From contig DATMRS010000020.1 in assembly GCA_035566015.1 (NCBI GenBank), forward strand, positions 124,001-188,000: a stretch of 64,000 bases of DNA, in the 5' to 3' direction. Shown here piece after piece: positions 48,035 through 56,149 of the stretch. The first letter of the stretch is position 1. Every line of letters begins with the position of its first letter. Under the pieces are notes generated by a model, which had not been told where the DNA came from, ran no database searches, and worked only from the letters and a program-made list of their open reading frames with translations. The translations under genes and the position numbers were made by a program. This stretch comes from DATMRS01 sp035566015 (GTDB lineage: Bacteria > Pseudomonadota > Alphaproteobacteria > Sphingomonadales > Sphingomonadaceae).

Positions 48035-48784
48035 ATGGCCACGAGGGCGTGGAAGGCGTTGTTGATGGGTGGTGCGTTGATCGGATCGGCCGCGCTGGCG
48101 GATCCGGTGACGCCGCCGCCGACGCCCGCCGATTATGCGGCGCTCGCCAAGCTGCCCGACTGGAGCGGCACCTGGCAGCCCGACTGGTCGCAACTGTTCA
48201 GCTCGCGCGAGGCCGACAAACCCAGCCTGACGCCGACGGCCGCCGCGGCGCTCGCCAAATTCGACGCCGAAAAGGCGAAGGGCGAGCACCAGCAGACCGA
48301 CGCCGCCAATTGCGTGCCGCCGGGCATGCCGCAGATCATGCGCATGCCCTATCCGATCGAGTTCATCTATTCGCCCGGCCGGGTGACGATCGCGGCCGAA
48401 ACCTACAGCCAGGTGCGCCGCGTCTATACCGACGGCAGGCCGCTTCCCGACGATCCCGATCCCGCCTTCAACGGTCATTCGATCGGTCATTGGGAGGGCG
48501 ATACGCTGGTGGTCGAGACGAACGGCCTCAATCCGCAGACGAGCATCGTGGCGGGCGTGCACCCCACCGCCAAGACGCGCATCCGCGAGACATTCCATCT
48601 CGACAAGCCGGATGTGATGCGCGTCGACACGATCATCACCGATCCCGACGTGTTCGCCAAGCCGTTCGAACTAAAACAGGCTTATGTCCGCAAGCGCGAC
48701 TGGGAAATCCGCGAATATGTCTGCCAGGAAAACAACCATGATGCGTCGGACGAATTCGGCCGTCCGTCGATGAAGCTCGATTAG
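48035..48784 (+). CDS. Secreted protein of unknown function (paralogue of 53477)
   Basis: A 249-aa protein with a signal peptide (WKALLMGGALIGSAALA). The core carries ANCVPPGMPQIMR, YPIEFIYSPGRVTIAAETYSQVRRVYTDG, DDPDPAFNGHSIGHWEGDTLVVETNGLN and WEIREYVCQENNHDASDEFGRPS. The many conserved aromatic, His and Asp residues suggest a compact periplasmic fold; the family function is unknown to me. The protein at 53477 is a clear paralogue. Followed 15 bp later by a DUF6152 gene. Has a palindromic operator in its promoter. Confidence 0.75.
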   Translation: MATRAWKALLMGGALIGSAALADPVTPPPTPADYAALAKLPDWSGTWQPDWSQLFSSREADKPSLTPTAAAALAKFDAEKAKGEHQQTDAANCVPPGMPQIMRMPYPIEFIYSPGRVTIAAETYSQVRRVYTDGRPLPDDPDPAFNGHSIGHWEGDTLVVETNGLNPQTSIVAGVHPTAKTRIRETFHLDKPDVMRVDTIITDPDVFAKPFELKQAYVRKRDWEIREYVCQENNHDASDEFGRPSMKLD

Positions 48785-48799
48785 GATTGAGGAAGCAGG

Positions 48800-49213
48800 A
48801 TGATGAGTTCGTTTCGTTTATTTACTCGCTCGCTCGTCGGCGTTGCCGCCCTCGCGGCGACCGCGGCGGTTGCGCACCACTCCACGGCGATGTTCAACTG
48901 GGGCAAGGAAGTCGCGATGCCCACCGCGACCGTCGAGCGCTGGGAATGGACCAACCCGCACACCTTCCTCTACGTCGCCGTGCCGAAGGGCAACGGGATC
49001 GAGCATTGGGCGTTCGAGGGGATGAGCCCCAACCATCTCAGCCGCACCGGCTGGAACCGGCACACGCTGAAGCCCGGCGACAAGATCAAGCTCACTTATT
49101 ATCCGCTGAAGGACGGTCGCAAGGGCGGCTTCAACGTCACCGTCACGCTGCCCGACGGCCGGACGCTGCACCAGCTCAACAGCCCGACCGATTCGCCCGC
49201 CAACGGCTCCTGA
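48800..49213 (+). CDS. DUF6152-type secreted protein
   Basis: A 137-aa protein with a signal peptide ending AVA-HHS. The mature start HHSTAMFNW and the segment TATVERWEWTNPHTFLYVAV, then GWNRHTLKPGDKIKLTYYPLKDGRKGG, match the DUF6152 layout, an OB-fold-like periplasmic family common in proteobacterial catabolic clusters. The His-His at the mature N-terminus could bind copper (inference). Co-transcribed with 48035. Confidence 0.72.
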   Translation: MMSSFRLFTRSLVGVAALAATAAVAHHSTAMFNWGKEVAMPTATVERWEWTNPHTFLYVAVPKGNGIEHWAFEGMSPNHLSRTGWNRHTLKPGDKIKLTYYPLKDGRKGGFNVTVTLPDGRTLHQLNSPTDSPANGS

Positions 49214-49238
49214 TCCGGCGCGGGCGCACGACGGCTCC

Positions 49239-50267
49239 TCAGCCGGCGTCGCCCGCCCGCACCTCGGCAAGAAGCAGGCTGGCATTGTCGGTCAGCCGGT
49301 CTATCGTCGCGACATAGGCGGCGCGTTCGGGCGCGGTGATATCCGCGAACAGGTAATCGTCGCGGCGCCGCGCGCTTTCGCACAGCACCTCATACATCGC
49401 CGCGCCCTCGGCGCTGCAATTCAGCAGGACGTCGCGGCGCCCCCGGACGTTGCGGCGCTGCACGATACCTTCCGCCTCGAGCCATTTGACCGTGCGGCCC
49501 ACCTGGCTCTTGTGCCGCCCGAGCAGGCCGATCAACTCGGCAAGCGTGATCGTGTCATATTCGCCGACCTGCGAGAGCACTTGCCATTGAAAGCCCGAAA
49601 GCCCCGTCTCGCGGCGATAGGCGAGCGTGGCGCTGCGCTTCAGATAGGAGGTCAGCGTGATGAGCGGCGGCGCCACCATGCGCGCGAACGGCCGTTCCAA
49701 CCTGACGTGCTGGAGTCGCTGAGGCATCGGCGGCGGTTCGGCGACGTCGTCATCATCCTCGATCGCGCCGCCCTCCGCCAGTTGCCGCTCCTGTGCGAAG
49801 AGCAAAGCCGCGCGTTCGGTGAGCGCGGTGGTCAGGCGCGCGAATCCCTCCATCTCATCCGGCGCGATCCCGTCGCGCAGTGCGTCGTCGCGCGCGCGGG
49901 CGATATGCATGATCTGTTCGAACATCTCCTGCCCGGCGTCGGAGAGGGTGATCCGCGCCCGCAGGCTGGCGCGGCGGATGAGGCCCGCGGCGGAAAGCAG
50001 GCGTACCGCGCGGCTGATCTGCGCTTTTTCCTGCCCGGAGAGCGCCGACAATTCGTTGGAAGCGAGCGGGCCATAATTGCCGATCAGCGAGAGCAGGCGA
50101 CGATGCAGCTCCACGAATCCGGTCTGCCGATGATAGGTGATCTCGCCGCTCAGCCGGACGAGCATGAGCAGGCGGAGCAGCCGGGCATTGACAAGCCGGC
50201 CGCGCATCGGCTGCCTGTCACCGGACTGCCCCGCTCCGTCGCGCGGGGCGGGAGGGCAGGCGTTCAT
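49239..50267 (-). CDS. Tandem MarR-family transcription regulator
   Basis: About 342 aa made of two MarR winged-helix units in one chain. Unit 1 (about 25-165) has VELHRRLLSLIGNYGPLASNELSALSGQEKAQISRAVRLLSAAGLIRRASLRARITLSDAGQEMFEQI. Unit 2 (about 195-335) has FQWQVLSQVGEYDTITLAELIGLLGRHKSQVGRTVKWLEAEGIVQRRNVRGRRDVLLNCSAEGAAMYEVL. MarR proteins normally dimerise; here one chain supplies both halves. Start at 50267 fits a promoter TTGCCG-N16-TACAAA; ATG 50294 is an alternative. Sits in the middle of a set of genes that share a palindrome, so it is the likely repressor. Confidence 0.82.
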   Translation of the reverse strand: MNACPPAPRDGAGQSGDRQPMRGRLVNARLLRLLMLVRLSGEITYHRQTGFVELHRRLLSLIGNYGPLASNELSALSGQEKAQISRAVRLLSAAGLIRRASLRARITLSDAGQEMFEQIMHIARARDDALRDGIAPDEMEGFARLTTALTERAALLFAQERQLAEGGAIEDDDDVAEPPPMPQRLQHVRLERPFARMVAPPLITLTSYLKRSATLAYRRETGLSGFQWQVLSQVGEYDTITLAELIGLLGRHKSQVGRTVKWLEAEGIVQRRNVRGRRDVLLNCSAEGAAMYEVLCESARRRDDYLFADITAPERAAYVATIDRLTDNASLLLAEVRAGDAG

Positions 50268-50341
50268 GATCTCGGACTTCGCACCGTCTTTCATACCGCG
50301 CTTTGTACCGCATCGTCGCGGCGCGGCAAACCGGGGAACCA

Positions 50342-50356
50342 GTTGATGATATCAAC
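50342..50356. promoter_or_regulatory. Palindromic operator GTTGAT-GAT-ATCAAC
   Basis: 15-bp perfect-arm dyad between the divergent tandem-MarR and cytochrome b561 genes. It overlaps the -35 of TTGATG-N17-TAAGAC, the promoter of the b561 gene. Position between the two fits autoregulation. Confidence 0.6.
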
Positions 50357-50410
50357 CAATCCATCTAAGACCCGCGGCAATGCGGGATTGGGCGTGGGAG
50401 GACCGGCGGA

Positions 50411-51046
50411 ATGAGGCAGCAACGGCACAGCCGCTACAGCATCGTCGCCATCGCGCTCCACTGGCTGATCGCGGCCGCGATCATCCTGATGGTGCCGCTG
50501 GGCTGGTGGATGGCCGACAATGTCTCCGATCCCTCGCAGGCGTCGCGTGTCTTCAAGGCTTATCAACTCCACAAGTCGATCGGCCTCACCATCCTCGTAC
50601 TGAGCGTCCTTCGCGTGGTCTGGCGCTTCACGCATCGCTTCCCGCCGCTCCCCGGGCATATGCCGCCGTGGGAGAAAGCGGCGGCGCGGGCGAGCCACTT
50701 CCTGCTCTATGCGATCATCCTGCTGATGCCGCTGACGGGCTGGATCTATGTGTCGGCGGGATGGAACGCGGCGATGAACGCGCCCTTCGCGGTGCCGACG
50801 ATCTGGTTCGGCCTGTTCGAATGGCCGCACATTTCCTTCATCGCCGAGGCGGCGGACGCCACGCGGGCTGAGGTGGCGACGACCGCGATCACCATTCACG
50901 CCTGGATGGCCTGGGGGGCGGTGGTGCTCGTCGCGATCCATGTGCTTGCCGCGATCAAGCATCATATCATCGATCGCGACGACGTCCTCACCAGCATGTT
51001 GCCCTGGCCCTCGCGCCGGCGCGCCGAATTACAAGGAGAGAATTGA
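50411..51046 (+). CDS. Cytochrome b561 family protein
   Basis: A 211-aa inner-membrane di-heme protein with four TM helices. Candidate heme ligands are His17 (IALHWLIAA), the His in YQLHKSIGLTILVLSVLR, and the His residues of ITIHAWMAWGAVVLVAIHVLAAIKHH. It usually passes electrons from quinol to a periplasmic acceptor. Followed 1 bp after by a yceI gene, a common pair. Its promoter carries the palindromic operator. Confidence 0.92.
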   Translation: MRQQRHSRYSIVAIALHWLIAAAIILMVPLGWWMADNVSDPSQASRVFKAYQLHKSIGLTILVLSVLRVVWRFTHRFPPLPGHMPPWEKAAARASHFLLYAIILLMPLTGWIYVSAGWNAAMNAPFAVPTIWFGLFEWPHISFIAEAADATRAEVATTAITIHAWMAWGAVVLVAIHVLAAIKHHIIDRDDVLTSMLPWPSRRRAELQGEN

Positions 51047-51047
51047 C

Positions 51048-51611
51048 ATGAAGTTGGCCCTCGTTCCCGGCGCGCTGCTGCTGGCCGCCGCCCTTCCCGC
51101 ATCGGCCGCGCCGCCGAGCTGGACGCCGGTCCAGTCGGCAAGCAGCATCGGCTTTTCAGGCACCCATGCCGGCAACGCCTTCAAGGGCACGTTCGGGCAG
51201 TGGCGGGCGAGCATCCGGTTCGATCCGGCCGATCTCGCCCATTCGAAGGCGGCGGTGGTGATCGCCACCGCCAGCGCGAAGACCGGGGACAAGTTCCAGG
51301 AAACCTCGCTCGGCCAGGCCGAATGGTTCAATCCCGCGAAATTCCCGCAGGCCAGCTTCGTGACGACGAAGATCAGCCCGGCGGGCGCGGGCCGCTACGT
51401 CGCCGACGGCACGTTGACGATCAAGGGCAAGGCGCTGCCCGTGAAGCTGCCCTTCGCGCTCAAGATCAACGGCGACACCGCGACGTTGCAGGGCGAGACG
51501 AAGGTGGACCGGATCGCCTATGATATCGGCGCCAAGTCCGATCCGTCGGGCGCGTGGGTGTCACGCCAGATCACGATCAGCATCAATATGACGGCGAAGC
51601 GGGCGAAATAA
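51048..51611 (+). CDS. YceI-family periplasmic protein
   Basis: A 187-aa lipocalin-like protein with a signal peptide (KLALVPGALLLAAALPASA). The family core VQSASSIGFSGTHAGNAFKGTFGQWRASIRFDPADLAHSKAAVVIATASAKTGD and WFNPAKFPQASFVTTKI is clear. YceI proteins bind isoprenoid quinones or similar lipids. It is paired with the b561 gene, which suggests a periplasmic redox role. Confidence 0.92.
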   Translation: MKLALVPGALLLAAALPASAAPPSWTPVQSASSIGFSGTHAGNAFKGTFGQWRASIRFDPADLAHSKAAVVIATASAKTGDKFQETSLGQAEWFNPAKFPQASFVTTKISPAGAGRYVADGTLTIKGKALPVKLPFALKINGDTATLQGETKVDRIAYDIGAKSDPSGAWVSRQITISINMTAKRAK

Positions 51612-51621
51612 GCCCGCCCGC
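51599..51621. terminator. GC hairpin between convergent yceI genes
   Basis: GCGGGC (51599-51604) pairs with GCCCGC (51616-51621), or CGGGC with GCCCG around a GAAATAA loop. Lies at the end of the plus-strand yceI gene. Confidence 0.4.
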
Positions 51622-51638
51622 TTCCCCGAACAGACAGC

Positions 51639-52244
51639 TTACTTGGCGAGGTGGAACTCGGCACTGAACGTCAGGTCCACCTTGTCCGAAATCATCGGCG
51701 CGAACTTCGTGATGCCGAACTCCGAACGATTGATCGTCGTCTTGGCATCGAAGCCCACCGTTTCCACCTTCATCATCGGATGCATGCCCGCGCCGTGCAG
51801 CGTGACATCCAGCGTGACCGGCTTCGTCACGCCGTGCAGCGTCAGATTGCCCGTCACCTTGGCATGGCCGTTGGCGCCGGGGACGACCTTGGTGGACTTG
51901 AAGGTCGCCGTCGGGAATTTCGCCGCGTCGAACCAGTCGGCGCTCTTCAGCTCGGTCTGCAACGTCGCATTGTCGGTGCTGATGCTGTTGATGTCGATCG
52001 TCACCTCGACGCTGCTCGCCGCCGGCTTGGCGGGATCGAGCATCAGCGTGCCGTCAAGGCCGGTGAAGTGCCCATAATAAGCCGAAAAGCCGAAATGATC
52101 GACTGACCAGAGCAGCTTGCGGTGATCCTTGTCCATGACATAGCGGCCCGCCGGGATCGAGGCGGCGGGCGCGGTGGCGGCAATCGCCGGCATCGCCGTC
52201 AACGGCGCGGCCAAAGCGAGGCAAAGTGGCAATATCGATCGCAT
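51639..52244 (-). CDS. YceI-family periplasmic protein (second copy)
   Basis: A 201-aa protein with a signal peptide (RSILPLCLALAAPLTAMPAIA) and the YceI pattern YVMDKDHRKLLWSVDHFGFSAYYGHFTGLDGTLMLDPAKPAASSVEVTIDI. It differs a lot from the copy at 51048, so it is not a recent duplicate. It has its own promoter, TTGCCA-N16-TACAAG, with a palindromic site directly after the -10. Confidence 0.92.
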   Translation of the reverse strand: MRSILPLCLALAAPLTAMPAIAATAPAASIPAGRYVMDKDHRKLLWSVDHFGFSAYYGHFTGLDGTLMLDPAKPAASSVEVTIDINSISTDNATLQTELKSADWFDAAKFPTATFKSTKVVPGANGHAKVTGNLTLHGVTKPVTLDVTLHGAGMHPMMKVETVGFDAKTTINRSEFGITKFAPMISDKVDLTFSAEFHLAK

Positions 52245-52265
52245 GGCAGGCTTTCCCCTCTCTTA

Positions 52266-52280
52266 GTAGACAGGGTCAAC
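52266..52280. promoter_or_regulatory. Imperfect palindromic operator GTAGAC-AGG-GTCAAC
   Basis: One-mismatch version of the shared dyad. It lies just downstream of the -10 (TACAAG) of the minus-strand yceI promoter. It is exactly 84 bp (eight helical turns) from the site at 52350. Confidence 0.5.
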
Positions 52281-52347
52281 TTGTAGCGGTATCCACGTCT
52301 TTGGCAACATGGCGTTGCCGGATAAGGGTGGGGGTACTTGTGGAGCA

Positions 52348-52366
52348 GAGTTGACAAGGTCAACTC
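52348..52366. promoter_or_regulatory. Perfect palindrome GAGTTGAC-AAG-GTCAACTC
   Basis: Strongest copy of the shared operator, with 8-bp arms. It covers the -35 of TTGACA-N17-AAGAAT (-10 at 52374-52379), the promoter of the gene at 52436. Confidence 0.65.
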
Positions 52367-52435
52367 GTGCGATAAGAATTCGTCCCGCGCCGCAGAAAGA
52401 ACCGAAAAGGGGCGAACCGAAGGGGAGAGGAGCCG

Positions 52436-52924
52436 TTGACACATTGGCTCAATGCGTTGTCGCAATGGCTGACGACGTTCAGGCTGCATACCGCGATGCA
52501 GGACGATGCCTGGATCGTCCCGACCGTCCAGACGATCCATATTCTGGCGATCGGCTTCGTCCTGTCCTCCTCGCTGGTGCTCGCGCTGCGCGCGGTGCAC
52601 GTTTCGGGCATCGAATGGTCGCCCGCCCAATGGGGCAAGCGCCTCGATCGGTGGGTCGGCTGGTCGCTGCTGGTGCTGCTGGTCAGCGGCAGCATCATGA
52701 TCATCGGCGAGCCCGCGCGTTCGCTGCTCAGCCCGGTCTTCCAGCTCAAGATGGTGCTCGTCGTCGTCACGACGCTGCTCGTCTGGTTCCTCGCGTACCG
52801 GCTCCAGCGGCTTGATCCGCCGGAGAGGACGACCTTGCCGCTGCGCCTGCTTGCGGTCCTCATCGTCCTTCTGTGGCTGGCGGTGATCTCCTGCGGCCGC
52901 TGGATCGCTTATTACGCCGGCTGA
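52436..52924 (+). CDS. DUF6644-like membrane protein (first copy)
   Basis: A 162-aa protein with about four TM helices. The N-terminus has WIVPTVQTIHILAIGFVLSSSLVLALRAVHVSG; further helices are WVGWSLLVLLVSGSIMII, LKMVLVVVTTLLVWFLAY and LLAVLIVLLWLAVISCGRWIAYY. His residues in the first helices could bind heme. TTG start with GGGGAGAGG before it. The gene at 52955 is of the same family; the two may form a heteromer. Confidence 0.7.
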   Translation: MTHWLNALSQWLTTFRLHTAMQDDAWIVPTVQTIHILAIGFVLSSSLVLALRAVHVSGIEWSPAQWGKRLDRWVGWSLLVLLVSGSIMIIGEPARSLLSPVFQLKMVLVVVTTLLVWFLAYRLQRLDPPERTTLPLRLLAVLIVLLWLAVISCGRWIAYYAG

Positions 52925-52954
52925 CCTACAGCGCGGCCCCTTCCGGGAGCGGAC

Positions 52955-53452
52955 ATGTTCGACACATTCTTTCAGGCGATCCACGACAGCGCGCTGGGCA
53001 CGCTGATCCGCGAAAACGGGGTGATCTTCCCCTGGCTGGAGGCGGTGCACGTCATGGCGATCACCACCGTCGTGGGCACGATCGCGCTGGTCGATCTGCG
53101 TCTGGTGGGGCTCGCATCGAGCAGCTATCCCGTCTCGCGGCTGACGAAGGCGATCCTGCCGGTGACATGGACGGCCTTCGCCATCGCCTTGGCGACGGGG
53201 CTGCTGATGTTCTCGTCGCAGCCGCTCGATTATCTCGGCAATACCGCCTTCGTGGCGAAGATGCTGATGCTGCTCGCCGCCGGCCTCAACATGGCGCTGT
53301 TCCACCTGCTCACCGCGCGCGGCATGCACCTGTGGGATCGCGACGCGCCGGTGCCGGCGGCGGCGAAGGTGGCGGGCGTCCTCTCGATGGCGATCTGGGT
53401 GACGATCGTGGCGCTCGGCCGCTGGATCGGCTTCACCATGAACCCGTTCTGA
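52955..53452 (+). CDS. DUF6644-like membrane protein (second copy)
   Basis: A 165-aa protein with four TM helices and the same layout as its neighbour at 52436: GVIFPWLEAVHVMAITTVVGTIALVDLRLVGL, VTWTAFAIALATGLLMFSS, FVAKMLMLLAAGLNMALFHLL and VLSMAIWVTIVALGRWIGFTM. The shared ending (G-R-W-I) and the E-A/Q-x-x-H-x-x-A motif indicate a family pair. 30 bp from the first copy and 24 bp before the secreted-protein gene. Confidence 0.7.
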   Translation: MFDTFFQAIHDSALGTLIRENGVIFPWLEAVHVMAITTVVGTIALVDLRLVGLASSSYPVSRLTKAILPVTWTAFAIALATGLLMFSSQPLDYLGNTAFVAKMLMLLAAGLNMALFHLLTARGMHLWDRDAPVPAAAKVAGVLSMAIWVTIVALGRWIGFTMNPF

Positions 53453-53476
53453 GCGCGACGGCGCAGGGGGCAAAAC

Positions 53477-54223
53477 GTGACGGCTGGAACGCATCTCTCG
53501 ACGATTGGCGCGCTGGCCGCCGCTTTATTTCTGTCATCCCCGGCGACGAGCGCCGAGACGGCACAAACGCGACAGCAGGCCTATGGGGCGCTAGGCGCAT
53601 TGCCCGATTGGGACGGCGCCTGGTCGGCGATCCGCACGAAGGATGCGGAACCGGTGCTCACCCCCAGGGCCGCCAAGGCCAAGGCCGATTTCGAGGCGGG
53701 CCAGGCACGCGGCGAGAATCTTCAGGTGCCGGCCGCCAATTGCGTGCCCGACGGCATGCCCCGGATCATGCGGCTCTATCCGATCGAGTTCATCTTCTCG
53801 CCCGGACGGGTGACGATCGGAATCGAAACCTACAGCCAGACGCGGCGCATCTATACAAACCGCCCGCACCTGCCCGACGATCCCGATCCGGCCTTCAACG
53901 GCCATTCGGTCGGCCATTGGGAAGGCGATACCCTCGTTGTGGAGACCAATGGCCTGAACAGCCAGAACAGCCTTATCAAGGGCGTCCACTTGACCGAACA
54001 GACCCGGATCGTGGAGCGCATCCGCCTCGAAAAGCCTGACCTGCTGGTCGACACGATGACGATCACCGATCCCGGGATTCTCGCCCGGCCCTTCACGATC
54101 CGCCAGGCTTATCAGCGGCACCGCGACTGGGACATTCGCGAATATGTCTGTCAGGAGAACAACCATGACGCGGCGGACGCGCTCGGCCGCCCGTCCCTAT
54201 CGCTCGACCCGATCGAGCGATAG
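53477..54223 (+). CDS. Secreted protein of unknown function (paralogue of 48035)
   Basis: A 248-aa protein with a signal peptide (LSTIGALAAALFLSSPATSAE) and the same core as the 48035 product: AANCVPDGMPRIMRLYPIEFIFSPGRVTIGIETYSQTRRIY, DDPDPAFNGHSVGHWEGDTLVVETNGLN and WDIREYVCQENNHDAADALGRPS. It is last in the 52436 operon. GTG start. The paralogues are each in an operon with a palindromic operator, which supports joint control. Confidence 0.75.
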   Translation: MTAGTHLSTIGALAAALFLSSPATSAETAQTRQQAYGALGALPDWDGAWSAIRTKDAEPVLTPRAAKAKADFEAGQARGENLQVPAANCVPDGMPRIMRLYPIEFIFSPGRVTIGIETYSQTRRIYTNRPHLPDDPDPAFNGHSVGHWEGDTLVVETNGLNSQNSLIKGVHLTEQTRIVERIRLEKPDLLVDTMTITDPGILARPFTIRQAYQRHRDWDIREYVCQENNHDAADALGRPSLSLDPIER

Positions 54224-54234
54224 GGAGAAGGCTG

Positions 54235-54852
54235 TCAGGCGCTCGCGGCGGGACGCGCCTTCATCCGGTCGAACCAGGCTCGGATATGCGTGTTGGCCTC
54301 CGCGACCGGCTGGCCGACGCTCTCGCCGAACGCCGCGAAGCCATAGAGCAGGATGTCGGCGAGGGTGAGGCGTTCGCCCACGACGAAGGTCCGCCCGTCC
54401 GCCATCTGCTTTTCGAGCCAGGCGTAGCCGTCCTGCGCGATCGCGGCGAGCGCGGCCGCCGCATCGGGATAGCAGGGGAAACGGTCCTGAAATATCTTGA
54501 GCCCCGGGCCATTGCGGAACCCGCCGACCATCGGCTCGCAGATGCGCAGGTCGATGCGGCGCGTCCACATGCGCGTTTCGGCGCGCTCTTCCGCCGTCGC
54601 GCCGATCAGCGATGCGCCCGGCGCCACCTCGTCCAGATATTCGCAGATCGTGGTGATTTCAGCGATCGTCCGCCCATCATCGGTTTCGAGCGCGGGCAAG
54701 GTGCCGGTCGGATTGCGAGACAGGAAAGGCTCGCGTCGATTCTCGCCGCTGCGCAGGTCGATCGGGACCGTTTCGATTCCCGTGATGCCGCGCTCGGCGA
54801 TGAATATGCGCACCACATGTGGATTGGGGCCAAGGCCGTCATAAAGTTTCAT
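54235..54852 (-). CDS. Glutathione S-transferase family protein
   Basis: A 205-aa enzyme with the thioredoxin-like N-terminal domain (MKLYDGLGPNPHVVRIFIAERGI, NPTGTLPALETDDGRTIAEITTICEYLDE, with the conserved E-I-T-x-I-C-E-Y-L-D) and the helical C-terminal domain (ERLTLADILLYGFAAF). Likely catalytic residue in the GPNPHVV loop. It overlaps the end of glcF by 14 bp, so it is the last gene of the minus-strand operon. In sphingomonads, GSTs of this kind often act in cleavage of aromatic ethers or isomerisation. Confidence 0.88.
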   Translation of the reverse strand: MKLYDGLGPNPHVVRIFIAERGITGIETVPIDLRSGENRREPFLSRNPTGTLPALETDDGRTIAEITTICEYLDEVAPGASLIGATAEERAETRMWTRRIDLRICEPMVGGFRNGPGLKIFQDRFPCYPDAAAALAAIAQDGYAWLEKQMADGRTFVVGERLTLADILLYGFAAFGESVGQPVAEANTHIRAWFDRMKARPAASA

Positions 54853-56149
54853 ATCGATCCTTTCGGCTGAGAGTGGTGGGCATGGGGCCGCCTGTCGCCC
54901 AATCGAGCAGTTCGATCGTATGGACGACAGGCAGGCCGGTGCGCGAGGCGATCTGGACCGCGCAACCGATATTGCCGGTGGCGATCACGTCCGCCTCCAG
55001 CGCGTCGAGCGTCGCCGCCTTGCGATCGCCGAGGCGGCCGGCGATCTCCGGCTGAAGGATATTGTAGGTTCCCGCCGATCCGCAGCAGATATGCGCGTCG
55101 GCAGGCAGGCGCACACGATAGCCCGCCTGTTCGAGCAGGCGGCGCGGCGCCTCGGTGATTTTCTGCCCGTGCTGGAGCGAGCAGGCGGGATGATAGGCGA
55201 CCGTCAGCCCCCGCCCGTCGCCCGCCGGCAGATCGATAGCCGCCAGAAATTCGCTGATGTCCTTCGCGAGGGCCGAGATGCGCGCGGCCTTGTCGGCATA
55301 AGCCGGATCGTTCCGCAGGAGGAAGCCATAATCCTTGATCGTCGTCCCGCAGCCCGAAGCGGTGACGAGGATGGCGTCCGCCGGCCCGCGTTCGATCTCG
55401 GCGATCCAGCCGTCGACGGTGCGCCGCGCGGCCGCCAGGCTCTCCTCTTCGCGTCCCATATGGTGGACCAGCGCGCCGCAGCAGCCCTCGCCGGCGGCGA
55501 AGTCGACCGCATAACCCGCGCGATTGAGGAGGCGGATCGCGGCGGCGCGATAGGCGGGCCGCAGCACCGGTTCGGCACAGCCCTGCTGCAACAGCACGCG
55601 CCCCTTGCGCGCGCCCGTCGCGGGCGAGGCGATTGCGGGCGTGGCTGGCGCGACATGGGTGGGCGCCATCCGCAGCATCGCCGCGATCGGCTGCCACCCC
55701 GCCCGATCGAGCAGGCCGGCGAAGGGCCGCCCCACCCGCGCGAGGTGCAGCGACAGCCGGAAACGCCGCGGATAAGGCAGGACGAAGGCGAGCAGACGGC
55801 GGACCAGCCGGTCCTTCCACGATCGCTCGTAACGCGCCTCGATATAGGCGCGGGCGTGATCGACGAGGTGCATGTAATGCACGCCCGACGGGCAGGTCGT
55901 CATGCAGGAGAGGCAGGACAGGCAGCGATCGACATGCTTCACCACCTCGGGCGTCGGCTGGCGTTCCTTCTCCAGCATCTCCTTCATCAGGTAGATGCGG
56001 CCACGCGGGCTATCGAGTTCGTCGCCCAGCAGCATGTAGGTGGGGCAGGTGGCGGTGCAGAAGCCGCAATGGACGCAGGCGCGGATGATCCCTTCGGAGG
56101 AGGCCATCGCCGGATCGGCGAGTTGCGCCGGCGAAAAATCAGTCCGCAT
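54839..56149 (-). CDS. glcF: Glycolate oxidase iron-sulfur subunit (GlcF-like)
   Basis: A 436-aa cytoplasmic or membrane-associated subunit. Two 4Fe-4S cluster motifs at the N-terminus (CVHCGFCTATCP and CLSCLSCMTTCPSG) are followed by two CCG domains (GEGCCGALVHHMG and ICCGSAGTYN). It would pass electrons from the flavin subunits to the quinone pool. Overlaps glcE by 11 bp. The pathway substrate may be a 2-hydroxy acid other than glycolate. Confidence 0.92.
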   Translation of the reverse strand: MRTDFSPAQLADPAMASSEGIIRACVHCGFCTATCPTYMLLGDELDSPRGRIYLMKEMLEKERQPTPEVVKHVDRCLSCLSCMTTCPSGVHYMHLVDHARAYIEARYERSWKDRLVRRLLAFVLPYPRRFRLSLHLARVGRPFAGLLDRAGWQPIAAMLRMAPTHVAPATPAIASPATGARKGRVLLQQGCAEPVLRPAYRAAAIRLLNRAGYAVDFAAGEGCCGALVHHMGREEESLAAARRTVDGWIAEIERGPADAILVTASGCGTTIKDYGFLLRNDPAYADKAARISALAKDISEFLAAIDLPAGDGRGLTVAYHPACSLQHGQKITEAPRRLLEQAGYRVRLPADAHICCGSAGTYNILQPEIAGRLGDRKAATLDALEADVIATGNIGCAVQIASRTGLPVVHTIELLDWATGGPMPTTLSRKDRYETL

